NCBI GenBank assembly: GCA_036674765.1
Contig: JARVKI010000100.1
Location: 62,001-126,000, forward strand
From: Seiridium cupressi
Taxonomy: Eukaryota > Ascomycota > Sordariomycetes > Amphisphaeriales > Sporocadaceae
DNA: 64,000 nucleotides
Direction: 5' to 3'
Shown here: positions 20,788-32,383 of the stretch, piece by piece
Numbering within the stretch: the stretch's first letter is position 1
Layout of the letters: each line of letters opens with the position of its first letter
Translations under genes and position numbers: made by a program
Notes under the pieces: model-generated
Seen by the model: the letters and a program-made list of their open reading frames with translations, nothing else
Databases searched by the model: none
What the model was told of the DNA's origin: nothing

Positions 20788-23700
20788 CTAGGTTCGAGAT
20801 TCGATCGCCGCTTTGATTGCTGGTATTGATGTTTAGCATGAGCCTACCAGCGAAGGGATGCAGAAAAAACTTACCATCACATGTCATTTTGGCGTCGCCG
20901 AACAACATCTTGGTTCCAGGCATGTAGAACATTGGGTTCGGTACGTCGGCTGATCGTCAGTTAGTATGAGCTTTGATCTTTGATCTGGTTTTGCATTGTC
21001 TTACCATAGCCAGACGCCATTCCACGCTTCATAACAATTACCTGCTTCGCCTTCCAAGCATGAAGCACCGGCATACCAGCGATAGGGCTACCAGGCTCAA
21101 GAGCAATTGGATTGACCGTGTCATTGGCTCCTATGACCAGGACCAGGTCGGTGTCGGGGAAATCATCATTGATCTCGTCCATCTCCAGCACAATATCATA
21201 TGGCACACTCGCTTCAGCCAGTAAGACGTTGCATTGCCCAGGCATGCGGCCGGCGACGGGGTGGATCGCAAAGCGGACTTTGATGTTCTTAGCTCTCAGA
21301 GTGCTCACAATTTCACTAAGAGCATACTGGGCTTTGGCGACCGCCATACCGTACCCAACCACAATAATAACGCTTTCTGCGTTCGTGAGTGCCTCGGCGG
21401 TGTCGTCGACGCTCGTCTGGGTGACCACTCCCTCAACCTTGTAATCAGTTGTCGCCGGTGCTGATATGCCTCCGAACAGTACGTTGGTCAACGATCGATT
21501 CATAGCGACGCACATGACATATGAAAGAATCGAACCAGATACTCCAATCAAGGCTCCAACCGTTGTCAGCAATGGGTTATCCAGCATGAATCCCTCGGCA
21601 ACCAGAGCGAAACCACTGTAGGCATTTAAGACTGTAATGACCACGGGCATGTCGGCGCCGCCGATCCCTGCGGTTGTCGTAAACCCCTTAGCGAACGATA
21701 ATATGGTGTTGGCACTGAGTGCTGCCGCTGCAATGAGTGGCGAGCCCGGCGCCATAGTCACAAACGCGCCCATAGTTGCCATATTGCCGGCTAGCATCCC
21801 AGAGTTGATCAAATGTCGTCCTGGAAGACGGAGAGGACGAGAGGACATTTTGCCTGCGAGTTTCAAAAATGCGACGATTGAGCCGGTAAAGGTGATGCCA
21901 CCGATGAGCACGCCGAGATAGGCAGTCACTAGATGCAGAGTAGTGACGTGAGAAAGATCACCCATGACACTGCCGATACTAGTGAGGACTGCAGCAAGTC
22001 CGACCACCGAGTGAAGAGCAGCGACAGTCTGAGGCAGATCCGTTGGAATAATCCGCCTGCCAATGACGAACCCGACGACAGAACCGATGGTTGCGAGGGC
22101 ACCGAACTGTGTCAAAACCTCTGGGGAGAAGCCAACTGCCAGCAACGAGGCAAGTATACCAGACCCGACACCAAGAATGCCGAGCAGATTACCCATACGA
22201 GCCGTCGCCTGAGTTGCCAAGCCGGATATAGAACTAATGCAAAGCACAGAGCTGACCATGTAGCCAGCTTGTACCAGACCGGCCGCACCCGTTGAGGCAG
22301 CAACTAGGAAGCCGCCGCCAAACAAAGCAGCTGGAACGGCATAAAGCCAAGGATATTCCGGCGGATCAGTAGGACCTGAGCTCTTAGTCAACGTTCTTCG
22401 AGGGCGCTTTTGAGCGCGTCACTTACGCTTAAACATATCGAGCATGCGCTTAGTGAGAACGAATCCACCAGAAACATTAACGAAGGCCAGCAGGACGGAC
22501 GCTGCGCCTAAAGCCTGTGGAAATGTTTCCGGTAGATAGCCTCCTCCCATCACGAAGAAACCACCAATGCCAACCATTCCTGTCTCTAGTTAGCGGTTGC
22601 CATGGACCGTGGAGTCGATATGTCATACCAGATATGGCATTAGTGACACTCATGAGAGGGGAGTGAAGAGCAGGCGATACACCCCAGACGACTCGATAAC
22701 CAATCAGAGAAGCTAGAGCAAACGTGAACGCGTTTCCCATGAAGAGTGGCCCAGTCATCTTGCCAAGAGCGAGAGCCGTTCCCATACCGGCCGAGACCGT
22801 TGTGACTTCTCGAACAGTTTTCTGGAAAGGGGTGATAGCGACAACCTCCTCTACCTGTGGCTTGGGTTTTGCAGCTGGCGCTGGTGGAGGAGCCGGACGA
22901 GGAGCCGGTGGCAGAGCCTTGCCGTTGAGAGTTACGATTGCACCGCGCACAACTTCATCCGCTAGATCGATGCCGTAGGACTTCTCCTGAGGTGCCATTG
23001 AAAGGAGGAACTTGACAATGTTGTTGGAATACAATGTCGACGATTGGGTGGGAAGTCTGGAGGGCAGATCAGTGTAACCTGACAAGTATCAGTGGCAATT
23101 TCAAAGTTTGATGAACTTTCCGACTTACCAATGATTTTTACACCATTGGACGTGATCAGCTTCCCAGCCTCGGTACGCTCGCAGTTGCCGCCAGCTTCGG
23201 CAGCAAGATCCACAATCACAGATCCTGGCTTCATGATGTCAACCATCGACTTGGTGATGAGCTTTGGGGCAGGTCTCCCGGGGATCAGGGCAGTGGTGAT
23301 GATGATATCAACTTCTCGAGCCTGTTCGGTGAAAAGCTTCATCTCAGCTGCAATGAACTCGGGAGACATTTCCTTGGCATAGCCTCCAGCACCAGAACCA
23401 TCTTCCTGCAGCTCGACTTCCACAAACTCGGCCCCAAGAGACTGGACCTGCTCTCGGGCGGCAGATCGTGTATCAAAGCCACGAACAATGGCCCCCATTC
23501 TCCGGGCGGTCGCAATTGCACTCAGACCAGCAACACCAGCGCCAATGACAAGCACTTTACAGGGCGGGATCTTGCCAGCTGCGGTAACCTGACCAGTAAG
23601 AAACCGACCGAAAGTGTTTGAAGCTTCCAGGACAGCCTTGTAACCGGCAATGTTTGCCATGGAGCTCAGCGCATCGAAAACCTGGGCACGAGAAATGCGT

Positions 23701-24429
23701 GGAATCATGTCCATAGCGAAGGACGTGACCTTGCGAGCAGCCAGCCGATCGACAAGGTCCTTATTCTGAGCTGGTTGGAGAAACGAAATGATGGTTGCGC
23801 CCTCCTTGAGACGATCAATCTCAGCAATGTTCGGTCCTCGCACTTTCAGCACAATGTCGGCCGCCGACCAAACACCGCCAGCTTCGACAAGCGTGGCACC
23901 CGCACTTTCGTAGGCTTCATCGAGGAAGTCAGCTTGTGCACCAGCACCGCGCTCTACGATGACCTGGCCAAAACCCTTCTTCTTCAAGAGAAGAACATTT
24001 TGGGGCGTGAGAGCCACGCGGCGCTCATTGGCAAATGTCTCTCGTGGGACGCCAATGGTGAGCCCGGCATATGGAGTCGAGGGCGGCTCTACGACTGTGG
24101 AGTAAGCAGTCGTGGGGATAATGCGAGATAGTGATGCTGCAGGCTGACTGCATTCACGCTTCGTTGCAGCTGGTAATACCACCGACTTCTTGACAATGGT
24201 ACTCTGCCATTGCTTTTGGCAAGAGATGGTGAGAGCGGCGATTGGCTGCAGACCTGGAGGCGTACCTTAGTACACACCAACATGAAGGGACGGGAAACAG
24301 GAGATGAAGCCGGTTCGCGGTTGACAAACCTAAAATGCGCGACGTGGCAGCTCGAGCGAGCTGGTCAGTCGCTCGTGAAGAGGCGCTGTTAGCGACCAGG
24401 GCTGGCCGCAGAACCGGACGGCATATCAT
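20788..24429 (-). CDS. NAD(P) transhydrogenase, mitochondrial
   Basis: Proton-translocating nicotinamide nucleotide transhydrogenase of the inner mitochondrial membrane: reduces NADP+ with NADH, driven by the proton gradient. Seven exons on the minus strand: 24429-24330, 24265-23129, 23078-22629, 22579-22427, 22375-21005, 20949-20875 and 20819-20788; 1105 residues, full family length. Exon 1 encodes an Arg/Ala/Ser-rich mitochondrial leader ([17 protein letters not shown]). The second exon could instead begin at 24253 (alternative in-frame acceptor, 4 codons shorter). Domain I (NAD-binding, alanine-dehydrogenase-like) shows [17 protein letters not shown] and [15 protein letters not shown]. Domain II is a set of hydrophobic helices, preceded by a Pro/Ala linker (residues about 440-460). 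Domain III (NADP-binding) shows [29 protein letters not shown] and RGMASGYADVPN. All joins preserve phase. Fused single-chain organisation as in animals. Confidence 0.95.
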
Positions 24430-25162
24430 GCTGCGAAGAGAGCACGAGACTTGTCTGATTGACAGTGCCGGTAGAGGAGGTTATCCGTCATTAGCAACGC
24501 AGATTCCTGCGGCCTAGATAGAGATCTCATGAAATGCGGACGAGGAAACAGAAGAAGCACTGGGAGAAAGGCGACACTAGCCGGGCAGTCAACAGTGGTC
24601 GAGGGAATGGACCCTGAACTCTAGTTAGTCGCGTGAGGCGCTTGCCCCTCCTTCCTCCAAAGTTGCAACGAAAGCGCGAGGTGTGTCACAGTCTGGTGTA
24701 TTCTGGGGACGACTACAGGCGGGATCATGCAGAAGAACGCTCCATACATGTACACGGAGTTGATTGGCTCGGTGACACACTGGCCGAGCGTTGGCAGCAT
24801 CGGTAACCACACCACAATGACACAATGACCCCTCGATCTCTCCACAAGGTGTGATCAATGGCCATTGATCTGGTCGAGGTCAACATTGGGTCGAGGACGA
24901 AGACCAGGACCAGGACCAGGACCAGGACTAAGAGCATGTGGGGTGAACGGCCCGCGTCGAATGTTCAACTTCCCATTGATGCATGTGGGACCCAGCAGTG
25001 CGGAGAAGTGGATTTTGCGGGCACCAATCCAAGGCTTGTGGCTGCTAGAAATCCCCTGGTTCGGGCGCTGGCGCTGCCCAGGGTACATTGTAGACGCACT
25101 AGTTCTATGACCTGGCGCATGCTACAATGTAATCTGTCTAGAAACCTTGTACCGAAACGCTA
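24430..25162. other. Transhydrogenase promoter and dipeptidase 3' region
   Basis: About 730 bp between two minus-strand genes. It contains four perfect ACCAGG hexamers in tandem (24903-24926). No gene is supported; ORFs of 60-119 codons here overlap on both strands. Confidence 0.4.
24903..24926 (+). repeat. (ACCAGG)4 tandem repeat
   Basis: Four exact hexamer copies in the region upstream of the transhydrogenase gene, preceded by related GACGAAG/GAGGAC steps. Simple slippage-prone microsatellite. Confidence 0.9.
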
Positions 25163-26674
25163 CTACAGCTCGTCGTGCTTTATTCGCAGTTCCTCCTGCG
25201 CTCTGCGTACTTCATAGGGATAATAGGCTTTGCTTTCGCCGCCCCAGGATGCAGGCAGGTCTTTCCGCTTCTCCCATATTGCGACCGATGGCAGCTGCTT
25301 CGACAACCTGCCCCGAGTGACATCGACTTCGTCCATGACCCGCAGAAGATTCCGTCCCATGAGATCTTTGATCTCATCGTCCGACCACCCCCTCTCAACC
25401 ATCTCGGCGATCTGAGCACGTCAGAAAATGCTACGTCTCGGATAATTGGGTAGTAATCTACAACTCACTAGATTGGGATACTTGCTTGCATCCTCAAGTC
25501 CTTCGACCGAGGCGTACATGCCGTCAAAGTCCGACCCGATGCCAACGTGTTTCTTGCCGACGATACCGGCTATATACTCGATATGGTCCGCCACCCTCGA
25601 CACATTTGCGGAGTCGACCGGCCCGATGAAGGGCGGATAGAAGACAGACTGCACGACACCCGGATTCCGATCCTTGCCATGGCCGATCAACCTCAGCACA
25701 TCGTCCGGTACATTTCTCGGATGATCCCACATATTTCTCGAGCCTGAGTGTGACCAGATGACAGGGGCTTCAGTGAGACTGATAACCTCCTTCGCAGTCT
25801 CATCTGACGTGTGCGAGAGATCAATCATGATGCCTAGCCGGTTCAGCTCACGTACTAGCTCTCTACCAACGTCACTCAATCCATTCCCGTCATGAGAAGG
25901 AGTCATTGGCCCACCAGCGCCGCTCGATGACGCAAATGCGCTGTGGCAAGTGTGCGTCAAGGTCAGGTATCGCACACCTAATTGAGCGAAGAGCCTGAGC
26001 ACCCCAAGCGAATTACCAAGGAGATGGGACCCTTCCATCCCTATGAGGGAGGCAACTTTCCCGGCCTCGAATGCTTGAATGACATCTCGTGATGAGTGAG
26101 CGTACTGAAGGTGGTCTGACTGCTGCTTTATCATCTCCTGGATAAGATCCAACAGTTCCAGTGAGTCCCGGAGGGAATTTGTGGGCTTATTGAAGTCCGC
26201 GCCGGCGTCTTCACCGACTAGCTCTGGACAAGGAGCCCACTGCGACGTTGGTTTTAGCAGTCGGGTATCATGAAGACATGCTACATTTCAAAACATCTGC
26301 CAAGACGGGTCACGAAGGTAAGCAAAATAAGCAGAAGGCACTCACTATAGACCAGAACACACCACCCAGGTGCCCCTCTCGCATCCTCGGTATGTCAACA
26401 TGGCCAGGAAATGATGTTGACAGTTGAGGAATTGCGTCTAGAGGATGTCGGCCTGTTGACTAGATCAGCCATGCTTCTTTGTTGAGTTCGTCTATCAGCA
26501 CTTACTCAATGATCGAAGAATTTGCGGCAAGTCGACATGGGTGTCAATCAGTGGACTAGATTTCAGAAGATTAACAGCATGATCGTGCGCTGGACTTGTA
26601 GTCGTTGAAGCCAAGCCTGCAACGAGTGTAACACCCAACAGCCAAGCGACTGCAGCCAAGTGCTTCTGCGTCAT
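25163..26674 (-). CDS. Membrane dipeptidase (peptidase family M19)
   Basis: Zinc dipeptidase of the renal dipeptidase family; hydrolyses dipeptides, often tolerating a D-residue at the C-terminal position. Four exons: 26674-26506, 26452-26346, 26239-25469 and 25411-25163; 431 residues, all introns GT-AG with matching phases. An N-terminal hydrophobic segment (AAVAWLLGVTLVAGLA) is a signal peptide or anchor. Zinc ligands and family motifs: DTHVDLP (His46, Asp48), GMEGSH (Glu161), LTHTCH, IDLSHTS, WSHSGSR and IGSDFDG. The predicted topology puts the enzyme outside the cell or in the secretory/vacuolar lumen. It is followed upstream by a co-oriented D-amino-acid oxidase gene (about 650 bp away), which makes a shared role in D-amino-acid dipeptide use possible; that link is inference. 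Confidence 0.93.
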
Positions 26675-27327
26675 CTTTTGCTCTTTTTGTTTGTCAGTGG
26701 TACTGAGATCCCTGCCAGAATGGAATCAGAGAAAGTAGATTGAAGAACCTCAATTGCATATTGTGAGCTTCTTTGGGACAGTCCATCAATGTTGTACCGC
26801 TTTCAAGAGTACCGATTCTGGGGCTATTGTGGATCTGTCGACATTCTGATTGATTAGCGGGGGTTCTTCCTTATCTCTCGGCGATGTCGGACGGGTCTAC
26901 CGATGACGACCCGACCTTCATGGCACTCAAGTGTTGGCGAACAGCGACTAATATGATCGTTTTGAAGTGGGTTCTCATGAGTACATGGTAGGTGGTTGTC
27001 ACAAAAGTTGGCCCGGCCAACGCCCCTCGAAGAAATTACTGAGTAATACAGCATAAACATAGATAGAATTCCTTCATATGTTTTCTCGTCTATCTTAGCG
27101 TCCTAGAATGGGCCTCGATTTATACCCCGGCGCAGCTGTATGGGGAATCCAGATCAGAGTACCCTCTGCCCCGTATATAAGAGTTCTTCTGCAAGGGAAA
27201 GATGCATAGCCAAAGGAGATTCCAGCTGTGGCAATCGCAAAGCGGGAACTACTCACGATAGTGATTTCGTCACAACCCCATTTCTCAACGAGGACCAAGT
27301 TTTGTTGACAAACATTGTACTGTCAGG
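26675..27327. other. Intergenic between dipeptidase and D-amino-acid oxidase
   Basis: About 650 bp, promoter of the dipeptidase and 3' region of the oxidase (both minus). No supported gene; one short ORF (26854-27060 minus) has no motif. Confidence 0.4.
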
Positions 27328-28610
27328 CTACAATTTGGCCTGCGTCGCCATCTCTGAAATGTTCTGGAAAATGCTCTCCGCACTTGCTACAGCGTCGAGG
27401 GCCATACCACGGCCCGCCTGAAAACCGGTACCTCCCGCGCCATAGTTATGTATAAGAAGACGCTCCTCTGTTCCGATTAAGGTTGTTGTTGCCTCCACAC
27501 GCGCCCCACCGTCTCGAGAAGGGCGAAGACCTGCGAGAACAGCAAGTATTTCCGGATTGGCCTTTTCGACTTCAGAAGATAGAGCCCGTGTTCGCTCCAT
27601 AATGGAGTCTGTCTCATGAGCAAAAGTATCTCCTGTGCTATGCGTACGTCAGCTCGTTCCATCACAATAAACTCTCAAGAATCTTACCTGACGCCCTTCT
27701 GCATGTATCCACCAAGTATCACGTTCCCACCTGAAAATGGGCGAGGAATAATATATGTCACATGATCTCGTCCATGTCGTACCATGTTAAGGTGCACGTC
27801 TGGGGCCTTGGCGAGCACAATCTGACCTCTCGTTGGATAGCATTTTGCGTCCTCAACGCCTTTGAGAAATTTTGCGCCATTGCCAGTGCAATTGAAAACC
27901 ACTCGGGTCCTCGTCGAGAGATATGCATCGTTAATGCTGGCGATTTTGCGTCGTGTGAAACGTATGTCATGCACGTTCTTGAGGTGGTGGTAGAACCATT
28001 CGAGATGCTTCGGAGTGTTGATGGTTACGGTAGTATACGATACGCCTGAGGAAACACCATCGGGGAGGTCGCCGGCAGGTATGGCACGAAACTATTAATC
28101 TTGGTCAACGGCTGGGAGGCATTATTGTCCTAAGCGACTCTCACATCTTCCAAGTACTCAGATAATGACTGAATCTTCTCGTGCGAAATCTCTTCATCCC
28201 AGTACTCCGTTGATGGGGCAGGCTGAATGAAGCACTCTTTGCCTACCCTCTTGGCCATATTCATCAAGTGCTGATAACCTGCGCGGTCCCATCTCAACGC
28301 ATTCAAGTCACTCCCGGAAATGGCCGAAAAGTTGGCTCCGGCCCTGCCAGACGTCAGTGTTGATTCCAAACCAAAATGGAGGACATAAGACAATACCACG
28401 GAGATGTGTAATTAATTGACCCATCCCCAGGTAGGTGTTCAGCAACCACAGTGATGCATCTACCCAAACCGCGTTCTGCCAAGACTGAAGCGACGTTTAG
28501 GCCAATAATACCAGCACTATTGAGAAACTCAGCTTTCAGACCAAGGACAGTCAATTAGCACTAGATAGAACTTACCCAACAATAACAATCAGATCTCGAT
28601 TATCGCTCAT
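27328..28610 (-). CDS. D-amino-acid oxidase, peroxisomal
   Basis: FAD enzyme oxidising D-amino acids to 2-oxo acids, ammonia and hydrogen peroxide. Five exons: 28610-28576, 28516-28397, 28343-28145, 28091-27688 and 27637-27328; 355 residues. The first exon is only 35 nt and its junction falls inside the FAD-binding motif VGAGIIGL (residues 11-18). Further family marks: SPWAGANFSA, the FNCTGNGAKFL block, VTYIIPRP, GLRPSRDGGARVE (conserved substrate-carboxylate Arg region) and HNYGAGGTGFQAGRG near the end. The C-terminus is QAKL, a canonical type-1 peroxisomal targeting signal (AKL), as expected for the family. For the last intron I used the acceptor CATAG at 27638-27640; the alternative CACAG site shifts the frame into an early stop. 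Confidence 0.93.
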
Positions 28611-29760
28611 TTCGACTGATCGTGTTGGAACCTGATTTGTGTAGAGTTTCTTGTAATGGAATGCTCCGCCAGTCAGCCTCAATGCCTCACGCTCTTGATT
28701 ATAAGCCACCAGAGAAACTCAGAATTCTTGTTGAGTCAGCTTCATTACACAGCTCATGAGTAGAATCCGAGCCGATTGGTGGCATTGGACCACTATAATG
28801 TGCATTATCAGCCTAAGCTTCTAACTAACCCCACCGGAGCATTCGCCTATCAACGATCCACACTACCCTATCTCGGGCGGGCAACTGGCGCCTACCTGAT
28901 AGGCAAACCAGAAGAACCGTCAATCGAGCTCACAGATAAGTAAAACTTGTTGTTCTGCTTGATATTAGTTGAGAAACTTTGGTGATTCTTGTATTAATGG
29001 TGACTTTAGCGTAGAGGATATTAAGGAGATAATAATCTCTATATCTACGGACCCTCACCCGGCTGTTGCTTCTCGCTCTCATTTCGGACGGTAAATAAGC
29101 CAAGTTGGTTAAAGCCATAGCCAACGATTCCCCACTGCGTCCGACAACTCCTCAAAACCTCCGCCGAAACCCAGCCAAGACTGTAAGCCATGATTGCACC
29201 ATGCTGATTCGGACTGCAGCGGTGATATACGCGCGCTTCGGCACATTCAGTACCAGGCTTCGACCCTACCGACAGGATACTTTGTGGGCTTCTCCATGCT
29301 GCAATATCTAAGGCCAATGCGAGTGTTCTATAGCATTACATCTATATAGGCCCTGCGTCGACTATACCAATATCCATACATCGTGTGAATGTATGGTTCG
29401 TTTGCGATCGTAAGCGTACTTATAGAAGTGCGTACTGCGCCTGTGTCTTTCAAAGACAGGATCTCCCACCCTTGAAACAGGACATCACTGTCGCGAGACT
29501 GTTTGCGTAAGAAGAAGTGCCTCAGGCGTTCGCTCCCAACGCGAATGAATTTCAGGGGCTAGTCCTAAGGAAAAAGCGATAAACTAAGATTCGTGCACAA
29601 TATAGAAGTTTGTTTGCCGCTAGTCGACTTTGATATAATCTATCTATCTTTACTTTTCCCGGAAGTTTCAGAACAGCCTGCCGACTTCAGAAACAATTTC
29701 TGAACTCATATTGGAAGCTACTCAATTGTTTCCACTACCCCGTAATATTCCTTACTCCGT
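28611..29760. other. 1.15-kb intergenic region
   Basis: Upstream of the oxidase and downstream of the 7-TM gene. Short ORFs only (for example 29045-29317 minus, 90 codons) with no recognised motif; AT-rich patches at 28930-29040 and 29580-29660. Nothing else supported. Confidence 0.4.
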
Positions 29761-30615
29761 CTAGCTTCTCAAGCCAAACTCTTCCGACCCAACTCTCGCA
29801 GCCGAATGATCTTTGCCGATGTTTCTAGTGGCAACGCCAGCGACGACGAAAGCAATGGATATGATGAGCTCCTCAATGAATCCCAATCCAACCTTGTACC
29901 CAACCTCTCCGGTGACGGGGCTTAGTGCCGGATTCTGGGAGGCGAAGTACACCAAGCTCGTGATGATGCGGATTCCGAGGCATGGAATTGCAAGCATAAC
30001 AGCGTACAGAAGACACTTGCCCTGCTTCTGGTCCCTAGGCCCGCCGGAGGAGGTACGGGGGCGCACGATAAAGGATGCGATCGCGACGAGGGAGATATAG
30101 ATCCAGCTGAGCAGAAGAAGGACCATGCCAACCGTGACAAGCTTCTTGTCGTTGTCTCGCTTTTCTTCCGTCGTGTCAGGCTGGCTCATTCCCGATGCCC
30201 CAACAGCCGTCAGTGCGACGGCGGTGCTAATGAGGATGTGCAGGGCAACGACCCAGATGATGTCGATAATGCGGCGGCGGTTCTCGATGCAGTATGCCCG
30301 TCTGATGGTAAGGATAAGCAATTTTGGTTATTGGATGGGACGTTGTACGGCTTACGACTCGTGGAGTATACCAACTAGAGAAAGTAGTAGAGGAGATAAG
30401 CCGATGCTGGCAATAAGGGATGCTGACGGATTGGTGCTGTCTTTCAGCTGCATCGCGCTGGAAATGATGCGAAGTGTTAAAAAAATAAAGAAGTACGCCC
30501 ATCCAAGTACAGCAGCCTTTCGAATCCCATGCTTAAAAGTGATGTAGATCGCAGGTAAGGCAAGGATAGCATCGATGGCTAGGATGGCTGCTGGTAGTGA
30601 ATTGTTGGTAGACAT
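29761..30615 (-). CDS. Seven-TM membrane protein, DUF7702-like
   Basis: Two exons, 30615-30356 and 30301-29761, with a 54-nt phase-2 intron; 266 residues. About seven hydrophobic helices can be picked out: residues 8-27, 34-55, 67-85, 100-122, 142-165, 178-198 and 222-242, separated by charged loops (SQPDTTEEKRDNDKK in one, RTSSGGPRDQKQGK in another). The layout, the early YxxxKHGIRK segment and the length match fungal integral membrane proteins grouped as DUF7702, whose function is not known. No cofactor or catalytic motif is seen. Its upstream region contains repeated ATACGCGTAT palindromes (listed separately). Confidence 0.82.
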
Positions 30616-31361
30616 GGTTTGATGCCTATATAGGAAATTAATGAGGTGTACAGATAGATGTATGGTGAGTCTTGTTGATATTTGTGTGACAAGAAGTCTG
30701 GGCGTTGGTAAGCCAGGACTTTATATTCCTACAAGCACGACGATCATAAAGGTTCCCTCACAGCCTTGGCTTGAGCAGGTCCGCAATTCTGCGCTTGCGA
30801 AAAACGAGTTAACAGCAGATCACCAATAGCAACTGTGTAATCCATTATGGTTTCAGTTCATTCAAGCCAAGCCCTGTGATGGCAGTGCAAAAAGTTGTGT
30901 ATCATTGGACCTGAACCCGGTCGTCATCTAGCAATAGTATGTGCCATAGGCTATAGACACAGCCCAAGATCGAATACGTGTATTCAAGACGGTGCAGCTC
31001 CATACGCGTATTCTCCGGGGTGGCACGTGCGCTCCCGACCTTTAGTCTAGTGCTTCGAGCCTAAAGCCCGTTGAAGATCCCTACGATTAGGGGCTGTGCG
31101 CGCTGGAAGAAGTACAATGCAGTGGGGTCCATCTCAATACGCGTATGACCTTTGCGTATGAGCTGAATTTCGGGTAAAATGTATAGATTCGTGAAATCAA
31201 AGGACAGGCAGCCAGCCGCTCACTGTCCGGACCTATTCCATAGGTTCCAAGAACAACGCGAAAAAAATATTTTCGAAAACACAGTCTTCTACACCACGCA
31301 CTCGATGTTATTTCCAGCTATGAACCTATGAAAACATGACAGCTGCCAGAACTAGCCCTCG
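30616..31361. other. Promoter region of the 7-TM gene
   Basis: About 750 bp without a believable ORF. It holds the repeated 10-bp palindromes at 30974, 31002 and 31137 and an A-rich run near 31260. Confidence 0.4.
30974..31146. promoter_or_regulatory. Repeated ATACGCGTAT palindromes
   Basis: ATACGCGTAT occurs exactly at 31002-31011 and 31137-31146, and a one-base variant ATACGTGTAT at 30974-30983. The core ACGCGT equals the MluI cell-cycle box sequence bound by Mbp1/Swi6-type factors in yeasts. The sites lie 360-530 bp upstream of the 7-TM gene start. A regulatory role is inferred from repetition and symmetry only. Confidence 0.4.
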
Positions 31362-31903
31362 ATGGGCAATGAATCCGAGGATTGCTTTTACCTGTCCAAC
31401 GAATCGAGGTTGCCCACGAATGACACGGTCCCTGCGACAGTCCTCCACAACGAACCTTACCCGCTACCCCAGTCTCACGCTGGACTCTTGACTAAGAACG
31501 TCAACCCAGAGATGCTTCACTTCATGAGCCCAATGCTGGCGCCACTCAAGGCCATGGTGAAGCCTTTGCCCTCGGAACTTAGCAACCAGCCGAAAATATT
31601 CTCTTCGACGGCGCGAATACATCACCACCTACGATCATTGATCTTACTATATACTGGCGGCCCGCAGCAATTGCTGAGACAATCGTGGTTGCGGATGGTC
31701 TTACCTGGCTCGGAGAAGGAAGAAACTTGATTGGGCTATACGGTTGCGATGAGATTAGAATGGGAGTGTTGATACGGGCGATGTATTGGCGAAATATCAC
31801 GTTCGTTATCGATCCGGATGAAAAATGTATTCAGCAGCATATTGGAAAAGCTGACTTCAAAGGAGCTATAAGGATTTCACAGAAATGCTCAAGTGGGGGT
31901 TGA
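31362..31903 (+). pseudogene. Frameshifted relic of an aminoglycoside-phosphotransferase-like protein
   Basis: In the frame ending at 31903, residues read ENILFDG, then PPTIIDLTIYWRPAAIAETI and VVADGLTWLGEGR, then LYGCDEIRMG and RAMYWR. This block resembles the C-terminal part of kinase-fold hypothetical proteins of actinobacteria and fungi (TIGR02569-like), where IIDxxxYWRPAxxAEAIVVADGL is typical. Directly upstream the expected HGDLSGN catalytic loop appears only as a damaged ELSNQ in another frame (31362-31620). No splice arrangement restores it, and no full kinase N-lobe is present. I read this as a truncated and frame-broken gene copy. The family name is from memory of the motif pattern and is less sure than the fact that a coding-like fragment exists. 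Confidence 0.45.
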
Positions 31904-31999
31904 GATTTATTGCAAAGGGACCTGTGTCTCTGCTCTGGCTATCATAAAGTTGAGCCGAGTCTCGGTTTATGGTAACCCAGCCACGCCGATCTCAGTCCC

Positions 32000-32383
32000 C
32001 TAGAAACCCTGCTTCGCAACGATCTTCTGCGCATTGGCAATCGACTGGGCAGCATTCGGGTCCACGAAGCCACATCCAGTCTTCCCATTCTGGAACTCAG
32101 CGCCGTTTCCTGAGCAAATGCCGACCGCGTTGCCCTGGGCGTCTACAGCGCCGCCCGCACAGCAGCCTTCTTGACAATCGGCATCCGCGACACAGCCTCC
32201 GGTAGTGAATTGCTGACCCTGGCCATTACCGACATCCCGAGCACCGGCGTTGTTGGGAGTGAGCGCAATAGCGCCAAGGGCGACTACGGTGGACAGGTAT
32301 TAGCTATCTCGACGAGACCAACTGTCAGGACCAGAGAGACTCGACCTACAAGCGAGAGTGGTGATGATGCTGATGCGAACCAT
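32000..32383 (-). CDS. Small secreted cysteine-rich protein, BAS2-like
   Basis: Two exons, 32383-32350 and 32283-32000, with a 66-nt phase-1 intron containing a GCTAATA branch-like site; 105 residues. The first exon and the intron boundary fall inside the signal peptide (MVRISIITTLAFALGAIA), so the gene is easy to miss. The mature part begins with TPNNAGARDVGNGQGQQF and has six cysteines in the order C-x5-C-x3-CC-x(14)-C-x(12)-C, ending with AKQGF. Sequence and cysteine order resemble the biotrophy-associated secreted protein 2 family first described in Magnaporthe and found in many ascomycetes. A role as a plant-associated effector or cell-wall protein is inference from the family. No neighbour supports it. 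Confidence 0.82.
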
